Shown: positions 44,965-57,311 of the stretch, one piece after another
How the letters are laid out: each line of letters opens with the position of its first letter
Position numbering within the stretch: position 1 is the first letter of the stretch
Origin: Bagarius yarrelli
Taxonomy: Eukaryota > Chordata > Actinopteri > Siluriformes > Sisoridae
Direction: 5' to 3'
NCBI GenBank assembly: GCA_005784505.1
Contig: VCAZ01000278.1
Span: 165,001 to 229,000 of the forward strand
Length of the DNA: 64,000 nucleotides
Translations under genes and position numbers: made by a program
Notes under the pieces: generated by a model
What the model saw: only the letters and a program-made list of their open reading frames with translations
What the model was told of the DNA's origin: nothing
Database searches by the model: none

Positions 44965-45895
44965 TGGTGGGCCGTCAGGGTCAGGAAGTCCTTCTTTGCT
45001 GCCCAAACCATATCAGAAGCTGACCTACATTTACAACCTAAATTCTACAATTGTTCCCAGCAGTTTATTCTCTTCATTTCGTAGTGTTTCTCTCGCTGCA
45101 CTGCTTCCAGTACGTGTGTGTGGATGTTAGATTTTTTGTCCAATCAGATTTCGGTTTCTATGTGCTGCCATGTTAATCTAATCTGACCTTCAGAATCAGT
45201 AGCGCTGCCCAGGGAACTTACACTATATTAGCAGCAGTGGCAGATTGGGATCATTGGGTAAAGACTGTTTCTTTAACCAATCAGATTTCACATTCGAATC
45301 GCGGCGCCTGCTAGCCGTCCCACCTGACTTACAGCCTTTAACTGTCTGATAGATTTTAATTGATATCTGTAATGTTTTTTTTTCTGATGTTATATTAATA
45401 TTTAAGATAAAATATGATTCTGAACTGTTCCAGATGTTGTAGGTGGTACAGTTTGGTGGTTGTAGTGTAGAGGTTTGGAGTTGTGTGTTAACGGGTTTCT
45501 TGTCTCTCTGTCTGTAATTCCACGCCGTGTTATATTGTGTGTTTGTTTAGTATCGGTGGCGCAGCGGTGGCTTTAATGGTTAAGGTGCTGAGTTGTTGAT
45601 TGAAAGACCTGGGTTTAAGACCCACTGCTGCCAGCCTAAGTGGTTGATCTGAAGACCAAGAAGACATGGGTTTGAGTCCCACCACCGTCAGCCAGCCACT
45701 GTTGGGTCCTTGAGCAAGACCCTTAACCCTTCCAGGGGTTTTTTTTCATATCTGACCCTGCGCTCTGACCCCCAGCTTATTAAGATGGGATATGTGAAGA
45801 AACGAATTGCACCGATAGTGGGGGTATTAAGAGGTGTGTATCAGTCGGGTAAATCCCCACTGGAGGACCAGCTACCAAATGCACCGCCCGACACC
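44965..45895 (-). repeat. Interspersed repeat R1, copy 2, split by a SINE
   Basis: Reverse orientation relative to 26019-26725: 'gcactgcttccagtacgtg', 'gaggtttggagttgtgtg', 'ctctgtctgtaattccacgccgtgt', then after the inserted SINE 'gtgggggtattaagaggtgtgtatcagtcgggtaaatccc' and 'ggaccagctaccaaatgc'. A family B SINE occupies about 45555-45795. Confidence 0.78.
45555..45795 (+). mobile_element. tRNA-headed SINE (family B), + copy nested in R1
   Basis: Reads 'ggtggctttaatggttaaggtgctgagttgttgatt', 'gacctgggtttaagaccc', 'ccactgttgggtccttgagcaagacccttaacccttcc' and 'tgaccctgcgctctgaccccc'. The head region is partly duplicated (a second 'agaagacatgggtttgagtcccacc' at about 45660). Confidence 0.8.
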
Positions 45896-46268
45896 GATAT
45901 TACATATGTTTTAATTGTAAAAACATTTTTCTATCAAGTCTAAAATTTAATTATTTAATTAAAAAAACATGCGCCGCTCTTTTTCATTTCTTATCCTTGT
46001 TTTATGTTGTTAATTTAATTCCTTTTGATTGAATGTGGACATTTTCCTCTCTAACTTTATTTTAGTTCTCTTACTATAAAAACTATAAGTTTTTAATTCA
46101 CATTAAACTATTAGGATAAATAGATGTGCTATATATTAATATTTATTTACATATATTTATTTAAAAATCCAAATGAAGTATAAAGTAAAAATGTTAGATG
46201 TTTTTGTCGATAAAATCCAAATGTAATATTAGCATTAATGTTAGCTTCTCTGAAGAAGTTCATCTGTC

Positions 46269-46303
<35 letters not shown>

Positions 46304-46383
46304 TAATATACGCGAAGTCGGTTTACGTTAGTATATATGAAGAAAACAATAATTTAAAAAGTAATTAAAATATAAAACTTACC

Positions 46384-46530
46384 GAAATGTAATGTTATGT
46401 AATGTAAATAGCGGAGTTTTTTCTCTCTCACGGTAGCTGCTGATGTCAAGCCCGCGGGCGCGCGCTGTAACGGGGTGTGTGCGTGCGTGTGTCGCGCTGC
46501 GCTTAAAAAGCTCGTGCGCGGGATGGGATC
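46384..46530 (-). promoter_or_regulatory. GC-rich candidate distal promoter and non-coding first exon of fhl1
   Basis: Between 46440 and 46530 the sequence is unusually rich in CpG (ccgcgggcgcgcgc, gtcgcgctgcgc). On the - strand a TATA-like ctttttaagc (46511-46502) is followed by about 95-120 bp ending at the strong donor TTTCG|gtaagtt (46383/46382). No long open frame is present. Orientation and position fit an upstream leader exon of fhl1, whose mammalian counterpart has several promoters. The link to fhl1 is inference. Confidence 0.45.
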
Positions 46531-46794
46531 CAGTCGCTTTCACACTAACAATGATTTCATCCCGGAATTTACAACCTCCACCTCAGCAGGGGGGTGAAGA
46601 CCACATACCTCCAGCGACCTAAAGCAGAAAAACACAGTGGTTTAAGCAAAGCTTGACGGTGAAACATGTTGGAAGTCTGTATTATTTAATATAATCAGGA
46701 ATTTACATCAGATGTTCTAACAAAAGTTCCATAAACATTAATCTAGTTTGTCAGACTGATCAGACATGCTTTAATATTCATTCATTCATTCCTT

Positions 46795-47105
46795 CATTTA
46801 TCCATCCATCATCTATACTCGCTTATTCCCTAATTCGGGCTCACAAGGATCTGCTGGAGCCAGACGTCTCTGTAAGAGCGTAGGGCAGGAGAGGGACACC
46901 CTGGACAGGTCACCAGTCCATCACAGGGCCACACACACTCACACTCACTCCTACGGTCAATTTAGAATCACCAATCAATCTGACAGACTGTAGGAGGAAA
47001 CCGGAGAACCCAGAGCAAACCTACGCAAGCATGGGAAGAACATGCAACCTCCACACAGAAAGACCCCTGCAGGAGAATCGAACCCGGGACCTTCTTGCTA
47101 AATAT
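46795..47105 (-). mobile_element. DANA/Mermaid-like SINE, reverse
   Basis: Mirror image of 16394-16716: 'ttattccctaattcgggctcac', 'gacaccctggacaggtcaccagtccatcacagggcc', 'gactgtaggaggaaaccggagaaccc', 'acatgcaacctccacacagaaagacccctgcaggagaatcgaacccggg'. A (ttca)n tract flanks the tail. Confidence 0.88.
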
Positions 47106-47227
47106 CTAAACATCACCCGATCGTATGGTAGAATAAAGAAAAGAAGAATTGTTTGTTGTATAATTCCAAATAAATCCATTAGGATCCACAATTTATGCAA
47201 AATATGGTGGCCTCGAACTCCACAAGT

Positions 47228-47950
47228 TGCATTTGGTAGCTGGTCCTTCAGTGCGGATTTTCCCGACTGATACACACCTCTTAATACCCCCATTATCACA
47301 TCACAATGATAGAAACACATCAATACTAAACAAACACACAATATAACACGGCGTGGAATTACAGACAGAGAGACAAGAAACCCGTTAACACACAACTCCA
47401 AACCTCTACACTACAACCACAACTGTACCACCTACAACATCTGGAGCAGTTGTTAATTTAGAAGTTAATTTCTCCTCCTCTGTCAGCTATTGTGGGTGTA
47501 AAAATTTTAATTCACCTGCACAGACGTGTTTTGCTAGAGGAACTTGGCTGATCGACCAATCAGAGGACAGAAAATTCTGACGGTTTTGTGGACCAGATCT
47601 GATTGGTTGAAGAAACAGTGTTCAATAATTAGCAATAATCAATCTGCCCCTGCTGATATAGTGTAAGTTCCACGGGCAGCGCTACTGATTCTGAAGGACA
47701 GATTAGATTAACATGGCAACACATAGAAACTGAAATCTGATTGGACAGAAAAAATCCAACATCCACATACCACGTACCACGTACTGGAAGCAGTGCAGCG
47801 AGAGAAACACTACGAAATGAAGAGAATAAACTGCTGGAATAAATTAATACCATTTAATGGAACTAATATTAGAGTTTAGGCTGTAAATGTAGGTCAGTGA
47901 TTCTGATAGTGTTTAGAACAGCAGAGAACCACTGACTGACTGACCCCCGG
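47228..47950 (+). repeat. Interspersed repeat R1, copy 3
   Basis: Shares 'ggtagctggtccttcagtgcgg', 'cctcttaatacccccattatcacatcacaatgatag', 'acacggcgtggaattacagacagagag', 'gtaagttccacgggcagcgctactgattctga' and 'ggaagcagtgcagcgagag' with the copies at 26019 and 44965. Confidence 0.8.
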
Positions 47951-48909
47951 ACGGAACACATGCTGCTGCTAAAAAAAAACAAAATAAATGTATGCAATGT
48001 GATAAAGATTTTTATAAACATAAATTAAATTCACAAATAAATACAATCAGACCTCACAAATATCTTATGGAAATAGTTTGTGTGTAAATCTATCTAACTA
48101 CCCATAAACTAGTTCCACTGATATCTTTTTTAATGTTTACCCAATTTCTCTCTTTAAAATATTACTTGGATATTTAATTTTTATTTGGCCCAAATTTCAC
48201 TCCAACTTTATAAATATTATAATATTTCCTGAATTTATGTTGTTTATTAGTTTCAGGTCATTATTCATTCTAAATGTTGAAAATAAACCTTCATTTAACA
48301 TTTTAAAAAACATATTTGTGTTTATATTGACTTTAATATAATGTCTTCTTAATCAAACACAAGCAAGAACATTAGTACAACAATATTTCTGCTATGCCAT
48401 CATTTCATTAGTTAAATTTTACAGTATCCTCCCAAACCCCACACCCCCATAAATTGCCCCCCTTGGGCTGTCTACCCACCTGCGATATCTGTCTGCCCCC
48501 CCCCCGTCTATGGTAAATTAATGCGATATGAATTGATGTGGAAGTTTTTGGTTTCTGTTAATCAATGTACACTGTTTTTTGTATTATATATTTTATTTGG
48601 AACTATGCAACAACTCCACCCCCATACAATCATCTCTCTGTCCGGTGAGTGTAAAGGAAAAAAACCTTTTTGGACATGCTGCTCACTGTAGCACGTATGG
48701 AGTTTATCATGTTCCATTTGGGTTTCTTTTAGATTCTCAGTTTTCCCATCACCTCCCAAAACATTCATAAAACTGTGTACATTAAATGAGCGTGTCTCTA
48801 CTGTGACTGTGCAAATGTGTGTGTATAGGTGATCGAGCAGTGTGTATACCTACCCTGCACTCGGTGTTCCCACGATGAGCTCCTTATCTTCTGCACCCAA
48901 TGGGACTGA

Positions 48910-49250
48910 ATGTTAATTACTTTGTTCAAGTTCAAGGAGCTTTATTGTCATTGTAACCATTTATAGCAGATGCAGTACACAGTGAAATGAGATAACGTTT
49001 CTCCAGGACCCCCCGGTGCTACACAGAACACACAACAAAGAGCCACTGAACAGAACAGACATAAAGTGCATGTGTGCAGTCTGGTGCAGAACAGACCGTG
49101 CAATTAACAATACACACATTACAAAAGACAGTGCAAAAAAAGACAATAAAGGACAGAGCAGAACAGACGCTGGACAGAAGATTCAAACAGCACCAACCGG
49201 ACTGTAAAATGTGCAGGTGAGACAGGAATGTGCAAATGAACAGCAAGATT
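48910..49250. repeat. Dispersed element with 'aaggagctttattgtcatt' start
   Basis: Begins 'gttcaagttcaaggagctttattgtcattgtaacc', then 'gcagtacacagtgaaatgagataacgtttctccaggacc' and A-rich sequence. I associate this start with a common fish repeat that reads like a transposon-derived or LINE-derived 3' piece. Only one copy here. Confidence 0.4.
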
Positions 49251-49299
49251 TTGTGCAGATTTGCACGATTGGATATAATAACCTGAAAAGTTTACATAA

Positions 49300-49625
49300 A
49301 GCAAAAGAAATAGTTTGATGTAATGCTTTTGATGCAATTATGTAACATTAATTTGCCCCCCCCCCGATGCTTTATCCATGTGCATGCATAATTACTGTGT
49401 CATGGTGACATCCTGTCCTGATGCAATTGCGCATGTTTTAAAATTAGAGTTGTTAAATATCTAGAATAAATAGAATTTTATTTTCTTCCAGCTGAAAATC
49501 AGCACTAAACTTTCGTTAACTGCCCAAAATGGGGGTTTTTTTGCTTAATATATGGGTGTAGGAGCGCACGATGGTCACAAGAGAGCGGCAAACGCATAAA
49601 GGACATGTTGTTGGAGGTGATTGCT
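49300..49625. repeat. Interspersed repeat R2, copy 1
   Basis: Shares 'atagtttgatgtaatgctttt', 'gtcatggtgacatcctgtcctgatgcaattgcgcatgtttt', 'agctgaaaatcagcactaaactttcgttaactgccc' and 'ggagcgcacgatggtcac' with 51325-51600 and, more distantly, 53130-53320. Confidence 0.75.
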
Positions 49626-51003
49626 GTTATAGTACAGATTTTGATTTAAAATATTGCACCTGTGAGTTTTTAACAGTAATTTCACAATAACATGCACCAG
49701 ATAACCAGAGACAGCACCTCAAGCATGTCAGGTCTATTTACAATAACTGTCCTTTGTCTTTCCCACAGAAACGGGAGAATATCTTCGCTGGAATAGAACC
49801 ATTTCTCTCCGTTTTTGACAGAGTTCAGACAATCTGTTTAGAGTATCGAATAACTAACCCAGAGACTAACTAACCCAAAATCAATGTAAGCTGTGTTTTT
49901 TGGAGGACTGATAATTAACACAGCTTTAGATTCCCACAGCATTCTGTAGACGCCCTCGTGTCATGTTGTGTAATATGTGTATATCCCGGTGAAGACACAT
50001 TCTTGTGGATCTTTCAGACCATATAAGGAGCACATTACCTGATCTCTTGCTGTAGACCAGCTACATCCCGCTGCGTTGAGTCAGCATCTGTGCTGGAGAG
50101 CACTTTCCTCCAGCTGTGGAGTAAATCTCCTACACAGACACAAAGGAGCCTACAAACCAGTAAATAGACGTGAATACTAAAACTGTTCATTACAAAAAGT
50201 TTCCAATACATCTGCTTTAGGAACAGCGCCAGATCACAGCGAAGTACGCGCCAGATCTCATTATTGCGAGTGACTAGGCTCCAGAGGCTTGTGATTTTGT
50301 CCTAAAAGGATATTACGAGGGGTAGTTAGGTGAGAGATACTGCCAGGACGTTCACAGAACAGACTTTCGGTTATATGTTGGTCCACGGTCTGTGTGAGAG
50401 TGGATCAGAAGGAGTCTGTCGATGTCATAGCCGGATCATCCACAGCATTAGAATTGTCCCTGACCAAATTCAGTACAATAAAGATTCAGCCAATTCAGTT
50501 GAAAGCACAGGCTTCTGTTTATTAATCGTTACACACACACACACACACACACACACATGAAAAGATGATCATATTTACATGTATGTAAAGTCAGTAGCTA
50601 AAACATGTAAATAACAAAGGCTGCACATGAAGTGACTGGCGCTCGGCTACGTATCAGTAGAAACAAACTAACACCCTTATTAAAGTGTTATATTGACCAG
50701 GGACACCAAAGCTGATTATAAGTTATCCTGGACGAGCAGCAGCACAACACAGACTTTAAACACTCAGACCCGCCAACCCTCATTGTTCAAACTAAAATAC
50801 AGGTTCCCAACTATAAAGTAAAAATAATAAGAAGAAAAAAATGACTGTTCTTAGTGAAACATTGTGTTATTTCTATTAACAGAAAGGACAACGGGACCGA
50901 AGAGGCTTTTTATTTTGTCTAGCATTTTGAGATCATTCTTATCTTCACAGATGGATATTCCTGCACAGGACAAATAAGCAAACAGCAGATCACTTTTAAC
51001 CTG

Positions 51004-51945
51004 GAGAGGCGTAGCCAGGGTTTTCAGCGCCAGGGGACAAGTTTTCGCACCCCCTCCTGGCGTCCTCGTAACATAAGGTGCGAGCTATAAGGGGGTGTGT
51101 TATGCTTTCCTGTTTTAGTTTTAGAACATGAAAATCTGCATTTCGTGGCATTTTTTTACGGCATGACGAGGATGAAAAAAGTAAAGCAACAATGGTACTG
51201 AAGATGTAATTAAATAAGAGAAAGACAGAACCAGGAATGCAAATTAATGCAGAATTACTTAATACTAAAATATTAGTCAAATATAACACTGTGAAACTTA
51301 AAACATTACTTGGGATATTAATAACCTTAACATAAAGTAAAAGTAATAGTTTGATGTAATGCTTTAGATCTAATTGCGTCCACGTGCATGCGTAATTAAT
51401 GTGTCATGGTGACGTCCTGTCCTGATGCAATTGCGCATGTTTTAATTAGTCCAATATTTAAAATTGTTAAATATCAGAATTTTATTTTGTTCTAGCTGAA
51501 AATCAGCGCTAAACTTTCGTTAACTGCCCAAAAAATTTTTTGCTTAATATTTGGGTGAAGGAGCGCACGATGGTCACGAGAGCGGCAAAAAAAAAAAAAA
51601 AAAAAAGTCTTTGTGCGGCGCCCCCCCCCAGTCTTTTTGCGCCCAAGGCAACTGTCTATATCACCTTTGCCCCAGGTCGCCCCTGAGGAGGAGAAGAAAA
51701 GCACCTCCACACAGCACACATCATGCAAAGGGTAAATTATTAAAAAGCATAACAAGAAATCCAACACAATCTGCTGGGAACTTTCGTCATTTGTTTTTCA
51801 TTGCAGGTCTGCAGTGAGAAATAGTTTGATGTTATGCTTTAGATGTAATTATCCAACATCAATTTGGCGCCCCCAGATGCTGCATCCGGGGGCAGATGTC
51901 CCCCCCTTTTGCTTCCCACCCTAGCTACGCCACTGAACCTACCAT
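51004..51945. mobile_element. Interspersed repeat R2, copy 2, with TIR ggcgtagc
   Basis: The left end 'gaggcgtagccagggttttcagcgcc' and the right end 'cttcccaccctagctacgccactg' are inverted repeats (GGCGTAGC(C/T)AGGGT). Inside are all the R2 blocks, an A-tract and a C-run at 51590-51630. Likely a non-autonomous DNA transposon. Confidence 0.65.
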
Positions 51946-52999
51946 CAGATGACCAAATAAATAGAACAGATGTTTCAACATGCAACCAAAAAAAAAGAAA
52001 ACAATGCACGAAAACAAAGTGCAAAAGTTCCTTCATCCTGTGACTACCAAATTATACAAACGTCTGATGTGGCTGGTGTTATCTAGAGGAAAGCCTACAG
52101 AAATGCTACATTGCCCTCTGGGAAATCGTCCTGCCCAGCAGGAGATAACGCTACGCTGAAAAGCCGCGCTCGCTCTACTTTTCTGCTTTCGGTCTCTTTT
52201 GCCTTGTTCATCTGAGGACCTTCATTTACAGCAACAGACTCTTAATTTGCTGTTTCATTCAGGAAGACCCGTTGCATTATGGGTGCCAGCACCTTCCATT
52301 TATGGCAGTAGCCATGCTTCTTCTACAAAGTTAGTTTTATCAACTCACACACACACTTTTAAATTCTTTTTAGAAACAAGAATGCAACACAAAAACCTCT
52401 TAATTCTTTGTTCACACCCTGTCTGACTATTTTTGTAATAAACCTGTAATAAACAATGTATTAAAAATCAGTCGCGTTATTTTACGTTATATATTTATAT
52501 ATGGATATATATATAAATATCTCATCTCATAGGTCACTATATATTCATATACATACATATCAGTACATTTCAGCTGTAGAGAATGTACAGTACAATCATT
52601 TGAAATGTACAGTTGCGCTCACAGCCGTTGATGCAGTTCTTCATTCCATCACTGCACCACACACCCCAACATTAAATTCAAACAGGAAAACAAACCATTT
52701 CCGCTTTTTTTCCCCACCAAAAGTACAAATAATAAAAGCGTGAATACCTGTTTATTCAGCCCTTTGGTAGCCTGTCTTACATGTCTTAACGCATGTCTTA
52801 ATTAATAATATAATTAATAATAATAATAGTAAAAAACACAGAGTTTGTGCTGCAGTGACATTATATACCAACCTGGACTGAAGGTTTTTTTTGCAATTTA
52901 CTACAAAAATGCAAAATTAAAAAAAAAAAATTAAAATAATAATAATAAATAATAATAATAATAATAATATAGGAGGAGGAGGGGCGGCCCAGGCTCTGG

Positions 53000-53570
53000 T
53001 GGCACCCTAGGCAAGATTGTAGATTTGCACCCTCCTATTCAACCACCAAGCCCTCACCATTTACACACACACACACACACACACACACCCTAAAACAAAA
53101 AAATCCAGAAAATGCAGATTTTTTAAACTAATATTTATGTGCATGCATAATTAATGTGTTATGGTGACGTCCTGTCCTGATGCAAATTGCTGCAAATCTT
53201 TTAATTAGTCCAATGTGACGTTGTCAAATAATCACACTTTTATTTTGTTCAGTTGCACTAAAATTTTGTTAGTTAGGTGTAGGAGCGCACAATGGTCACA
53301 AAAGAGCGTCAAAAAAAACCCCCCAAAACGTCTCGTGCAGCGCCCCCCAGTCATTTTGCACCCAAGGCAACTGTCTATATTGCCTATATACCCCGGGGGG
53401 CCTCTGAGGAGGAGAAGAAATGCATCTCCACACAGCACACATTATGCAAACGGGTAATTATGTAAATTATTAAAAAGCAAAACAAGAAATCCAACACAAT
53501 CTGCTGGGAACGTTCGTTATTTGTTTCATAGCAGGTCTGCAGTGAGAAATACTCGTTAAAACTCATTAAA
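53000..53570. repeat. Interspersed repeat R2, copy 3, partial
   Basis: Contains 'tgcatgcataattaatgtgttatggtgacgtcctgtcctgatgc', 'gtaggagcgcacaatggtcac', 'gcacccaaggcaactgtctatat' and 'aacaagaaatccaacacaatctgctgggaacgttcg', parallel to 51380-51790. Confidence 0.7.
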
Positions 53571-54435
53571 AATATGATAATTTTCTAGAGTAATACAGAT
53601 GCGGGATAGTCCTTTTTTTAGTATTTTAGTATTTGAGAGTTTTGGTGGTTTTAAAAGCTGAATGTTATAATAAAAAAACAAAAAAAAAAAAGACTTGACA
53701 AAATGGAAAACAAAAATGGGGAAAAAAAGACTTTGGGATTTTTGTACTTAAAAAGAAAATCTTACTGCGACTAACAAACGTGTATAACAAGGTGTAAAAC
53801 CACCGGAGTCACAGTCAAAGGTCAGTTATTTGAGTTCTGGACCCTCCGATCGCACAGTAGCCAAACAAAACCACAGCACATTCATTTTTGATGCCCTCAA
53901 ACAGACCAGCTCAGTTTTAGGATACAAGACCTCCCTCTAGTGGACGGCAGTGTTGTTTTGCTCCAAGGATAACTCAAAATGACATTTAACAGGCACTTGA
54001 TTGCAACCACATAAACACTGAGCCATCGCGTTACTTCGTCTCTCTCAGTTCTGAAACTCAGATAAAAAAAAAATTCTAAGAATCTTTAGCGAATAATATT
54101 TTACCGCTGCCCGAGCGCAAGGCCTTGCGCACCTTTAGAAAGCACAACAGGAGCATGCACAGCTATTTACACCTTAGTACGCAGACAAGAACGCACCGCT
54201 CTATCACTTCTTACGCTCAGAGACGCACACAAGCGCCACAAAGCCTGAGGATGCCATAGTGTTTAACATCAACAGCTGTGGGAACAATAAATGCAGAAAA
54301 AGGATGGCAAGAACTGCAGATGTTTTCAAATCATGTTCGAAGAAGCAAAAAGAAAACGACGAATGAGGTAGAGACATCAAACCAGCCACTTTAGAGACAG
54401 AATAGTGGGAAGGAGAAAAAAAGAGACAGAGAAAC

Positions 54436-54439
<4 letters not shown>

Positions 54440-54471
<32 letters not shown>
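54440..54471. repeat. (GA)n tract in the presumed slc9a6 3' UTR
   Basis: About 15 GA repeats, 80-110 bp past the slc9a6 stop codon on the - strand, where they read as (CU)n in RNA. No - strand AATAAA is evident just downstream, so the transcript end is not fixed. Confidence 0.85.
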
Positions 54472-54474
<3 letters not shown>

Positions 54475-54553
54475 CACTCCTAACTTTGGTGCTAATGAAG
54501 AGAGTGACATGAAAGCCTTTGGCTTCCTTCAGAATTTTTTTTCCCCATGCAGC

Positions 54554-54817
54554 TTAAATCTCCCGGTGGCGGATTGGCGGCTCCGAATCGTCCATGGGAA
54601 GCACAAGACGTGTGCCCCGAATCACCAGCTCATGGTCGCCAAAGGTTAACTCACGGTCCAGAGCATCATCAGAGTGGACGCCTGCTGCACCGGCAGGAAT
54701 GCTGGTAGTGCGCGTGCCTGATGCGTCTGTGCTAACCGTGACGTCGCCGTAGGTCAGGCTGATGTCACCATCATTCAGGATGAGGTCGGAGTCATCGTCC
54801 TTCAGCTGGCCCTCGTT
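54554..54817 (-). CDS. slc9a6: slc9a6 terminal exon
   Basis: Acceptor 'ctccaatgcag', stop TAA at 54556-54554. Encodes NEGQLKDDDSDLILNDGD and ISLTYGDVTV, a variable Thr/Ser/Ala stretch, then DALDRELTFGDHELVIRG and TRLVLPMDDSEPPIRHREI. The last residues differ from mammalian NHE6. Confidence 0.95.
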   Translation of the reverse strand, partial: NEGQLKDDDSDLILNDGDISLTYGDVTVSTDASGTRTTSIPAGAAGVHSDDALDRELTFGDHELVIRGTRLVLPMDDSEPPIRHREI

Positions 54818-57311
54818 CTGCATTGGAGAGGATAAAACACATGAAGCATATCCAGGAGCAGTGTTATGGAACTGACAGACAGGCGGTCTATTAACCAATG
54901 ACTCATCTCTAATTAAATAATTAAAAAAACATTTAGTGCAGACATTTAAATAGCCGAACAGGCTCAAACTGGGGTAGGAGAACCCCCTGGTGGTTCCCAA
55001 GGGAAATGCAGGGGGTTGTGTGAGTTGATGGCAGGCAAATAATTAAATTATAATTATAATAAAAAATTGAATGCACCTGTCGGATAGCATTAAATCTGGG
55101 GAGTCTCATAAATCATTAGCTTCACATTTACATTTACAGCATTTGGCAGACGTCCTTATCCAGAGCGACCAACGGAGCAATTAGGGGTTAAGGGCCTTGC
55201 ACAAGGGCCCAGCAGTGGTGGCTTGAGAGAGCTAGGAATCGAACCCACAATCTTCGGGTTGGTAGTCCAACACCTTAACCATGAGCCACCACTTCCCTGT
55301 TTCACAGCTTGTGTTATTACACTACAGGAACTTGTTAAGTTACACCGTGTGTACAATTCTTATTAAAATATAGTGACTAGAAATTCGCTAATATTTAAAT
55401 GAACCCTTTAATTGGATCGTTGTCCTGTTTTTAAAGGTGTTGCTGATGGTGTTAGAGACAGACAAAGAAACTGAGCTTAAAGAAGAAGAAGTGGTGGAAT
55501 ATTCAGCAGATTTTGGTAGATTTTCTCGGTTTTGCTTGCATTAGATGATTGCCGTAAAACATGTTAATGAAGCTGTAAAAGGTTTTTGTGTGCATAGTCT
55601 GACCTCGCACGCCTGTGGGCTGGTGAGGCATCGAGCCAGTGGGCCGCAACAGGCTGGCAAAGTGGCGGTGAGTGGCGGCCCGCTGTGAGTCAGAATGGGT
55701 TTAAGATAGCTGTAGGTGTTCAAGGTCAAGGAACAGTGTGGAAAAGTGCAAATTACACACACTAAAAGATATCAGAGTTTAGAAAATTACAATATCTAAG
55801 GACAAACAGCCTTTAGCTACTGTATTATATTAACTTCATAATCAGACAACACGTATGTCAACGTAGCGCTGTACGAGGTTTAAAACACAAAAGAAAATAT
55901 TGTCGAATGTTTATATGTGCGGAACTACACAGACATCAATCAGGGAATGCTGGGAACCTTAAGCACAAAGTGGAGCACACTCATCATAGGGTCTAATCGA
56001 AACACACATTCACACCCATTATAAACAACTTGGAGATGCCCATCAGCAGATTTTGGACCAAAGCTTCCGTTCCTTAAAGAAACCCCTAAAGCACAGAGAG
56101 ATAATAAAAACTACACACACACACACACACACACACAGGCAGAAGCAATAATCAAAGGATACTTGTGGTCAAAGTTGTACCAAATCCGAAACAACCAGGC
56201 ACTTTCCTGTTTGGTGCTCCTCCTTTCCAATCCATCAGGGCCAATCTGGTGGAATGCATTCATGCAAAGAACATTATAGCGCATTTAAAAGCTGTATGTG
56301 GGTTTGGATACCTAAAAATAGACTTACCGAATTGTCCTGGTCTGAATCTACTCCAACACTGTTCCAAAACAAAAAAACAAACACTTATTGACATACAGAA
56401 CAAAGAAACGGTTCAGATTATTCCAAATAGCAGGACATCCATTTTTGCCCTCGTTACTATAACCCGATTTAGAAGCTCCAATGGGGGTTAGATAGGATTG
56501 TCTGTGAGAAGAGTAATAGAAATAAACTCTTCATTTTCTCCACTCTAACACTAGTGGAGAAGCAAACAAGAATTGAAAACCATCTCCGAACGCGTCCATT
56601 AAATCCGGTATCTATTTATGCAAAACTGACCGAATGCGCTGGAAAGACAACATTTGAGTGGTGCCTCCTCCACAAATCCAGACGGTGAAGAAGACCACCA
56701 GCAGTGTGGTGGAAAACATCATCTGACGTGCGTATGTGGCTGTGTCTCTGATAGACAGTGCAAAAGTCATGGCCCCTCGGAGACCTGAAAAATCAGGGAA
56801 CATTTTATTTAAACCTACAAAAAAACCCTCACCCTTCTAGAATTTTCCTTTTTAAAGCCAGTAAAGTCGTCTTACTAACATAATTAAACAACATCTTATA
56901 AACCCTTTTTGTTCTAAGATATATTTTCTGCCATTTTGACAGGAGAGGACATGACATGACAGGGGGTTGGGACGAGAGGGGACCCGAGTCGGAATCGAAC
57001 CTGGGTCGCCGGAGCGTAACAGCTGCATGTGGATTCCGCCTTAGCTCAAATATTGTATAATATAATTTATTTTAACCTTAAATATAATGTTTTATTATAT
57101 ATAAACTATAGTCAGCAAACCTGCAAACATCATCATGTGCTGGAAGTTGGAGCTTATCTTGTTTCTGCGGCCCAAATTCAGCAGGAAGGAGAGCGGGTAA
57201 ATATTAGCTGCTCGCCCCAGGAAAATGGCCAACTGGAACAAAAAGGGCATTAAGGAACCAAAAACCCTCAAGTACAGGCTGTTTGACTCTTCCTGTTTCA
57301 TTAAGGGAAGT

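Larger units (their letters stand above)
39641..54553. other. Intergenic interval between fhl1 and slc9a6, no coding exon recognised
   Basis: About 15 kb between the two genes. I find SINEs (41257-41442, 43552-43740, 45555-45795, 46795-47105), repeats R1 and R2, microsatellites (GT at 40009-40044, ATA/TAA at 40614-40648, CA at 43926-43953, 46271-46301, 50531-50555 and 53063-53090) and the candidate promoter near 46.4 kb. The left part must also hold fhl1 5' regulatory DNA and the right end the slc9a6 3' UTR. Confidence 0.6.

Noticed and set aside
39641..54553. A further gene in the intergenic gap
   Set aside because: No frame here shows a domain, phase-consistent exon chain or conserved motif; the longer ones fall in repeats R1, R2 and SINEs.
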